From positions 1 through 10,288 of the forward strand of contig JAOABT010000404.1 of NCBI GenBank assembly GCA_026418215.1: a stretch of DNA of 10,288 nt, given 5' to 3'. The notes beneath the pieces are model-generated. The model ran no database searches. It saw only the letters and a list, made by a program, of their open reading frames with translations, and was not told the DNA's origin. Made by a program: the position numbers and the translations under genes. This stretch comes from Clostridia bacterium. GTDB taxonomy: Bacteria > Bacillota > Clostridia > DSM-8532. Position 1 is the first letter of the stretch, and each line of letters opens with the position of its first letter. This document shows positions 6,497 through 10,288 of the stretch, piece after piece.

Positions 6497-7843
6497 TTAC
6501 TTTCTTGCATCTGCCCATGCTGCCTTTTCATTGCTGATGAGCTTGTCCCAAGCCAGCTGGCCCTGAACATAAAGCTGGATGTCAGCGCCGAGCTTGCCCA
6601 TGCCCCAGTCAGACGGATAGCCCATGAAGACCCAATTGATGGTCTTTCCTGCGCTTGCCTGAGCAAGTAAGTCCTTGCCAAGAGGATCGCTGACAGCATC
6701 TGTGGAATAGCCCGCATAGGCCGGGATAAACTTAAACTGCTCGACAACAATCTTCTTTCCTGCGTCAGAGAGGTAGAGCCAATCCAGGAAAGCCTTTGCG
6801 GCTGCCTGAATTTCGGGAGCCTGTGTGCCGTTTACTGCCCAGTACATTGGAACGCCAATGGGGTTGCAGTCTTCCTTGTAGCCTGCTACCGGATAGGGGA
6901 GCATGCCGATATTGGTCTGAGCGAAGGTTTTGTCAATACCTTCAATAGTGGGGTATGCCCAGTTACCCTGCTGGATCATAGCAACCTTGCCTGTTGAGAA
7001 GAGCTTTTCTACCTGGGTGCTGTAATCCATGCTGGCTGTGGGCTGGACTGAATACTTATTCTGGAGGTCAAGCATCTGCTTGAACTGTGTGCCGTATCTG
7101 AATTCGATAGTCTTGGCCTTATAGGTTGCCAGAACGTCTTCATTGAATTCAGGAGAAATGAAGATGTTGGACATATGAAGACCTGTCACCCAGGTTTCCT
7201 TGGCAGGGAGCGCAAAGACAGCGTCGATACCAAGGTTCTTCTTGTCTGAATCGAGCTTTGTAACGGCATCCTGCAGGGCCTTGAAGGTCTTGATGCCCTT
7301 GGGGTCGATTCCGGCCTTGGAGAAGACGCTCTTGTTGTAAATGAGACCATAGCCTTCAATATTGTAAGGCACACCGTAGACCTTGCCATTGACCGTTACA
7401 CCGGTAAGAAGTCCGGCAAGCGCGTTCTTGGCTGCAGCCGTATCGGACATGTCTGCAAGCTTGGCCTGCCAGTCATTAACGTCCTGGGGTCCGCCGATGT
7501 TAAAGATGGCCGGCTCATCTCCGGAGTTGAACTTGGATCTTAAGGCTGCGCCGTAGTCCTGGCCGCCGCCGACTGTGGTGACGTTAATGGTCACATTGGG
7601 GTTTGCAGCCATGAACTGCTTGGCTGCATTTTCAAAGGCATCCTTGAATTCAACCTTAAACTGAAAAACATTAACTGTGGCGGCAGCAAGGGTCGGGCTG
7701 CCAGAGGGGGACACGACTGATGCCGACGGGGAAGCGGATGCTATAGGTGACGGCGATGTCTGATTTTTGGCAAAACCGCAGCCTGCGGCCATCCCAACAA
7801 TCATCATGACTGCAAGAGAAATTGTAAGGATCTTTTTCATCAT
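6497..7843 (-). CDS. Sugar-binding lipoprotein of the ABC transporter (SBP family 1)
   Basis: Extracellular substrate-binding protein that captures the sugar and delivers it to the two permeases encoded downstream. The first 21 residues are a lipoprotein signal peptide (MMKK, then a hydrophobic core) ending in the lipobox AAGC, with Cys22 as the predicted lipid-modified residue. Residues 28-53 form a Ser/Pro/Thr/Ala-rich tether, and the family 1 fold follows, with recognisable stretches such as NGKVYGVPYN (152-161), LIYNKSVFSKAGI (167-179) and GKVAMIQQGNW (285-295). Length of 448 residues is normal. The start at 7843 (ATGATG) is preceded by AAAGGAGG with nine bases of spacing. Aromatic residues (Trp, Tyr) are frequent in the second half, as expected for oligosaccharide binding. 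Substrate is probably maltodextrin, inferred from the neighbouring pullulanase; sequence alone does not fix it. Confidence 0.94.
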   Translation of the reverse strand: MMKKILTISLAVMMIVGMAAGCGFAKNQTSPSPIASASPSASVVSPSGSPTLAAATVNVFQFKVEFKDAFENAAKQFMAANPNVTINVTTVGGGQDYGAALRSKFNSGDEPAIFNIGGPQDVNDWQAKLADMSDTAAAKNALAGLLTGVTVNGKVYGVPYNIEGYGLIYNKSVFSKAGIDPKGIKTFKALQDAVTKLDSDKKNLGIDAVFALPAKETWVTGLHMSNIFISPEFNEDVLATYKAKTIEFRYGTQFKQMLDLQNKYSVQPTASMDYSTQVEKLFSTGKVAMIQQGNWAYPTIEGIDKTFAQTNIGMLPYPVAGYKEDCNPIGVPMYWAVNGTQAPEIQAAAKAFLDWLYLSDAGKKIVVEQFKFIPAYAGYSTDAVSDPLGKDLLAQASAGKTINWVFMGYPSDWGMGKLGADIQLYVQGQLAWDKLISNEKAAWADARK

Positions 7844-7871
7844 GGGGATAATCCTCCTTTATAAAATCGAT

Positions 7872-7884
7872 AGTGAAGTTCACT
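7872..7884. promoter_or_regulatory. Palindromic operator candidate at the transporter operon promoter
   Basis: AGTGAAGTTCACT is a perfect 6+1+6 palindrome. It lies directly downstream of, and touches, the candidate extended -10 of the minus-strand operon, so a bound protein would cover the transcription start. Regulation by the neighbouring LacI-type protein is likely by position. However, the site lacks the central CG seen in the candidate site upstream of the regulator gene, so another regulator is possible. Confidence 0.5.
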
Positions 7885-7906
7885 CTATAGCATTACCAAT
7901 TGGAAA
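7884..7906 (-). promoter_or_regulatory. Candidate extended -10 promoter of the transporter operon, with a second dyad
   Basis: On the minus strand TGCTATAGA (7884-7892) is an extended -10 with four of six core matches and no good -35. The next bases upstream hold CCAATTGG (7896-7903), which extends with mismatches to TT-CCAATTGG-AA. A start near 7877 leaves a leader of about 33 bases. An alternative -10, TATCAT, lies further upstream, so the exact promoter is uncertain. The operon needs its own promoter because a strong terminator separates it from the regulator gene. Confidence 0.4.
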
Positions 7907-7921
7907 AAAAATATGATATGG

Positions 7922-7954
7922 AAAAGAAAAAAGCCCGCAACGATAGTGCGAGCC
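7922..7954 (-). terminator. Rho-independent terminator of the LacI-type regulator gene
   Basis: On the minus strand GCTCGCA pairs with TGCGGGC (7947-7953 with 7933-7939; seven pairs including one G-T), with a seven-base loop and a tail TTTTTTCTTTT. It lies 17 bases after the regulator stop and separates that gene from the transporter operon. Confidence 0.85.
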
Positions 7955-7970
7955 TCTCTCCTTTATTCGT

Positions 7971-9014
7971 TTAAGCTGTAGGACTGCCTGGCGCTTTGGT
8001 TGAATTCCGCTCTACGATTTTTACAGGCAGATTCATGCTTCTCAAGGTATGGTCAATGCCTTCAATATCGTTAACAAGAAACTCAACCGCTATGACACCC
8101 TTTTTATAAATTCCCTGGTCGATGGTCGTCAAGCCGGGAAATAAGTAGTCGCAGGTCTTGAGGTTATCAAAGCCCATCACCGAAATATCCTCGGGTATTT
8201 GAAGACCATTTTCCTTAAGGGCCTTCATAAGCCCGAACGCCACAATATCAGCCACGCAGAAAACGGCTGTGATGCCTTTCCTGTCCTTGGCGATACGCTC
8301 CCCGATACGGTAGCCGCCCTCAAAGGAAACCTGTTCCTCAAAGATGAGCTCTTTTAATATGGGTATGTCTGCTCTCTTAAGAGCCGTCACATAACCCTTA
8401 TAGCGGTTTTCATTAACGGGGCTGGTTTTGATGCTGCCTGTAGCGAGCGCAATATTCCGATGCCCCAAATGAATGAGGTATTGGCAGGCCATGTCGCCGG
8501 CCTTCTGATCCTCTGTTCCGATATTGTGGGCTCCGGTTTCCCTCCGGTGGGTATCCATAAGCACGACGGGCACATGGAGACTTTTTAACTCGGATAAAAA
8601 GGCCTGGGAATAGATGCCGAGAAAGATGACTCCGTCGATATTCCTTTTTCTCACCCAATCCTTGAGGCTTTGGTGAGGCCTGATGCCTGTGATGAGCACA
8701 TCATAGCCCCTTCTGCCCGCCTCGTATTCAATACCGCTGATAAACTCGGCATAAAAGGGATTATCCTTTAATAAAAGGCTTTTATCATCCCCCTGCTCGG
8801 TAATGGGTAGCATAACCCCCAAAAGATTGCTTTTACGTTTGGCAAGGCTTCGAGCTGTGAAATCCGGCTGGTACTGAAGCTCCTCAATGGCTTTAAGAAC
8901 CTTCTGTCGGGTTTCCTCCGAAACCTTGTTGATATTGTTGACTACATTGGAGACCGTGGCCACCGATACTCCGACATAACGTGCCACGTCCTTTGCCGAT
9001 ACCTTCGTTTCCAT
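7971..9014 (-). CDS. LacI/GalR-family transcriptional regulator
   Basis: Sugar-responsive DNA-binding repressor, 347 residues, full length for the family. The N-terminal helix-turn-helix spans about residues 5-27 (VSAKDVARYVGVSVATVSNV), with recognition-helix residues V18-A19-T20 as in GalR and much like the M-A-T of CcpA; the usual Arg of TVSRV is Asn23 here. The hinge helix ARSLAKRKS is at 54-62. A periplasmic-binding-protein-like effector domain follows, with the conserved ISVMGFDN phrase near residue 280 and a typical TTIDQG stretch. Start ATG at 9014 follows AGGACAGG; an in-frame stop upstream and no earlier ATG, GTG or TTG exclude a longer form. It lies between the transporter operon and the divergent pullulanase gene, which suggests that it controls alpha-glucan use. 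The effector is unknown. Confidence 0.95.
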   Translation of the reverse strand: METKVSAKDVARYVGVSVATVSNVVNNINKVSEETRQKVLKAIEELQYQPDFTARSLAKRKSNLLGVMLPITEQGDDKSLLLKDNPFYAEFISGIEYEAGRRGYDVLITGIRPHQSLKDWVRKRNIDGVIFLGIYSQAFLSELKSLHVPVVLMDTHRRETGAHNIGTEDQKAGDMACQYLIHLGHRNIALATGSIKTSPVNENRYKGYVTALKRADIPILKELIFEEQVSFEGGYRIGERIAKDRKGITAVFCVADIVAFGLMKALKENGLQIPEDISVMGFDNLKTCDYLFPGLTTIDQGIYKKGVIAVEFLVNDIEGIDHTLRSMNLPVKIVERNSTKAPGSPTA

Positions 9015-9144
9015 AGCCTGTCCTGCTTTCTTTTTCTTCTTAGCTGAAGGTTCATCCAGCTCATGTCCATAAAACCAGCTTCATTGCGGGCAAATTATTC
9101 TTCACAAAATCCTCTGAAAGCTATAAGATAAAGTATAGAAAAGA

Positions 9145-9158
9145 GTTAACCGTTTTAC
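9145..9158. promoter_or_regulatory. LacI/GalR-type operator candidate at the regulator's transcription start
   Basis: GTTAACCGTTTTAC has the AAnCGnTT core (9148-9155) seen in GalR and CcpA-like operators and is symmetric at 10 of 14 positions. A wider overlapping dyad, AAAA-GTTAAC-TTTT, spans 9139-9156. The predicted start of the regulator transcript falls near 9156, so binding would repress the regulator's own gene. The core fits the V-A-T recognition helix. This is inference without binding data. Confidence 0.45.
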
Positions 9159-9162
9159 TTCG

Positions 9163-9191
9163 ACTATACCACGGGCCTGTCTGAGTGTCAA
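9163..9191 (-). promoter_or_regulatory. Sigma-A promoter of the regulator gene
   Basis: On the minus strand a perfect -35 TTGACA (9186-9191) and a -10 TATAGT (9163-9168) are separated by exactly 17 bases. This is among the best promoters in the window. Confidence 0.8.
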
Positions 9192-9222
9192 CAATGCCCG
9201 AAGGCTACATGACGGTTGGGTA

Positions 9223-9252
9223 TTGCCACGCTACATTTTGGTAAACTATAAT
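9223..9252 (+). promoter_or_regulatory. Sigma-A promoter of the pullulanase gene
   Basis: TTGCCA (9223-9228; five of six matches) and a perfect TATAAT (9247-9252) are separated by 18 bases. Transcription would start near 9259, about 95 bases before the ATG. Confidence 0.75.
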
Positions 9253-9353
9253 CTATGTTGGACATGACGCAAATAACCGACATTTATTTAAGTAAGAATG
9301 AAAAGCCTATCAGGATTATAAGAATATAGAGCATTAGGCTGCCGGGGGGAACC

Positions 9354-10288
9354 ATGCTAAGAATCCATTACTACCGCTATGATCAGGACTATACAGGCTG
9401 GGATGCCTGGGTTTGGGAGAAGGGCCATGAGGGCTCGGCTCACATGTTTCATCACCAGGAGTACTTAAACGGCGATGTCAATAAAGCCGCAAAGATAGCA
9501 GAAATCGATGTTTCAGCCTTCCAGAGCATGGAAGTGGGCGTCATCATCCGCCGTGGCGGCTGGCACGAGCGCGACCTTTATATCGACCGCTATTTCAACA
9601 TGGAGCCCCATGTGAAGCAATCCTCCTTTGACGTTTATATTGTACAGGATACAGCCCAGGTCTATTTCTCAGAAGATGACCTGTGCCTGTCGCCGGGCTT
9701 TGAAACCGCCATATTTGAAAACTTCCGCGAGATTTTCGTACGCCTTCAGGCTCCGGCCAAATACTGCCACGAGGAGGAGCCCTTCCGCGTTTTTGAGGAC
9801 GGCTTGGAGATTCCGGTCCGTCATGTTACCCCGACGCGAGGAAACCGCGAATTTTTAATCTCTCTAGAAAGGGATATGGAAGCCGGCAGTACCTATATGC
9901 TTTACAAGCCCGGCTATCGCCTAGGGCCTGTTGCCTATGGTGTCATCTATGATACGCCTGAATTCGAGCGCCTCTTTACTTATGAGGGCGAGGACCTGGG
10001 AGCCAACTATGAACCGGAGGCCACAACCTTCAAGATATGGGCGCCCACTGCGTCAGCCATGTTTTTAAATCTTTTTGACACCGGTGTCGGCCCCACCCTC
10101 AGGGATGTATTTGAAATGAAGCGTGAGGAAAAGGGCGTCTGGACGGCACGGATTCCGGGCGATCTGTCGGGTGTCTACTACACCTACAGCGTCATGGTCA
10201 TGGGTATGACCATGGAAGCTGCCGACCCTTATGCGCGCTCCTCTGGCGTTAACGGCAGGAGAAGCATGGTCGTGGATGTGTCCCGCAC
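9354..10288 (+). CDS. pulA: Type I pullulanase, N-terminal 311 residues (gene continues beyond the window)
   Basis: Debranching enzyme that hydrolyses alpha-1,6 links in pullulan, limit dextrins or glycogen (GH13, EC 3.2.1.41). The first 100 or so residues resemble the pullulanase-associated carbohydrate-binding domain (PUD/CBM41): LRIHYYRYDQDYTGWDAWVW at 2-21, ending with SFDVYIVQDTAQVYFSEDDL near 91-110. A CBM48-type domain follows from about 215, with NYEPEATTFKIWAPTAS (218-234) and DPYARSSGVNGRRSMVVD (291-308), a phrase typical of type I pullulanases. The catalytic barrel lies off the right edge, so catalytic residues cannot be checked. There is no signal peptide, so the enzyme should be cytoplasmic, acting on imported dextrins. 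The start ATG follows GGGGGGA with close spacing (three bases from the final A). Divergent placement beside the LacI-type gene links it to the sugar transporter. Confidence 0.92.
   Translation, partial: MLRIHYYRYDQDYTGWDAWVWEKGHEGSAHMFHHQEYLNGDVNKAAKIAEIDVSAFQSMEVGVIIRRGGWHERDLYIDRYFNMEPHVKQSSFDVYIVQDTAQVYFSEDDLCLSPGFETAIFENFREIFVRLQAPAKYCHEEEPFRVFEDGLEIPVRHVTPTRGNREFLISLERDMEAGSTYMLYKPGYRLGPVAYGVIYDTPEFERLFTYEGEDLGANYEPEATTFKIWAPTASAMFLNLFDTGVGPTLRDVFEMKREEKGVWTARIPGDLSGVYYTYSVMVMGMTMEAADPYARSSGVNGRRSMVVDVSR

Larger units (their letters stand above)
9015..9353. other. Divergent regulatory region between the regulator and pullulanase genes
   Basis: This 339-base gap contains back-to-back sigma-A promoters whose -35 elements are 31 bases apart. 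It also holds a candidate operator at the regulator's start site and two untranslated leaders: about 140 bases for the regulator and about 95 for pullulanase. An 8-base direct repeat ACATGACG occurs at 9207-9214 and 9262-9269. In the pullulanase leader AGCCTA (9304-9309) can pair with TAGGCT (9335-9340), ending just before the ribosome site. No gene is seen in the gap. Confidence 0.6.

Noticed and set aside
6415..6750. Minus-strand frame of 111 codons overlapping the end of the binding-protein gene
   Set aside because: It overlaps the binding-protein gene in another frame and crosses the intercistronic hairpin; its product is low-complexity Ser/Arg-rich sequence without motifs.
9060..9100. 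Seven-codon upstream frame (MKLVLWT) in the regulator's leader
   Set aside because: It has no ribosome site, and a frame this short is expected by chance.

Overview
The window reads as a chromosomal segment of a Gram-positive, low-to-medium GC anaerobe, most likely a Clostridia-class Firmicute. The evidence is purine-rich GGAGG-type ribosome sites, TTGACA/TATAAT promoters, compact hairpin-plus-T-tract terminators, a lipoprotein sugar-binding protein, a CUT1 sugar transporter without its own ATPase, and a GTP-type PEP carboxykinase of the kind known from clostridia such as C. thermocellum. No rRNA, tRNA, CRISPR array, insertion sequence or phage gene was seen.

Layout. (1) Positions 1-1565, minus strand: the N-terminal part of a UvrD/Rep superfamily 1 DNA helicase. 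Its frame breaks at a run of six A (390-395) and continues in another frame, without stops, off the left edge. (2) 1728-1856, minus: a 42-residue hydrophilic protein of unknown function with its own ribosome site and terminator. (3) 2230-4005, plus: a monocistronic GTP-dependent PEP carboxykinase gene with strongly biased codons, a clear promoter, a Rex-like (or CRP-like) dyad just upstream of that promoter, and a 13-bp perfect terminator stem. (4) 4253-7843, minus: a binding-protein-dependent sugar transporter, read as binding lipoprotein, then MalF-type permease, then MalG-type permease. A strong terminator-like hairpin separates the first two, and ATGA overlaps the two permeases. (5) 7971-9014, minus: a LacI/GalR-family regulator with its own terminator. 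(6) 9354 to the right edge, plus: the N-terminal 311 residues of a type I pullulanase without signal peptide, divergent from the regulator.

How the genes fit together. Regions 4-6 look like one alpha-glucan (maltodextrin) module: import of oligosaccharides by the ABC transporter, cytoplasmic debranching by pullulanase, and local control by the LacI-type protein. Candidate operators sit at the predicted transcription starts of the regulator gene and of the transporter operon. The transporter ATPase must come from elsewhere in the genome (an MsmK-like shared subunit). The PEP carboxykinase is a separate unit linking glycolysis with the C4 acids, and its candidate Rex box suggests NADH-responsive control.

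Nothing here amounts to a clearly new system. The items most worth a second look are the Rex-like box at the PEP carboxykinase promoter, the four-helix N-terminal extension on the MalF-type permease, the palindromes at the transporter and regulator promoters, the helicase frameshift, and the small orphan gene.
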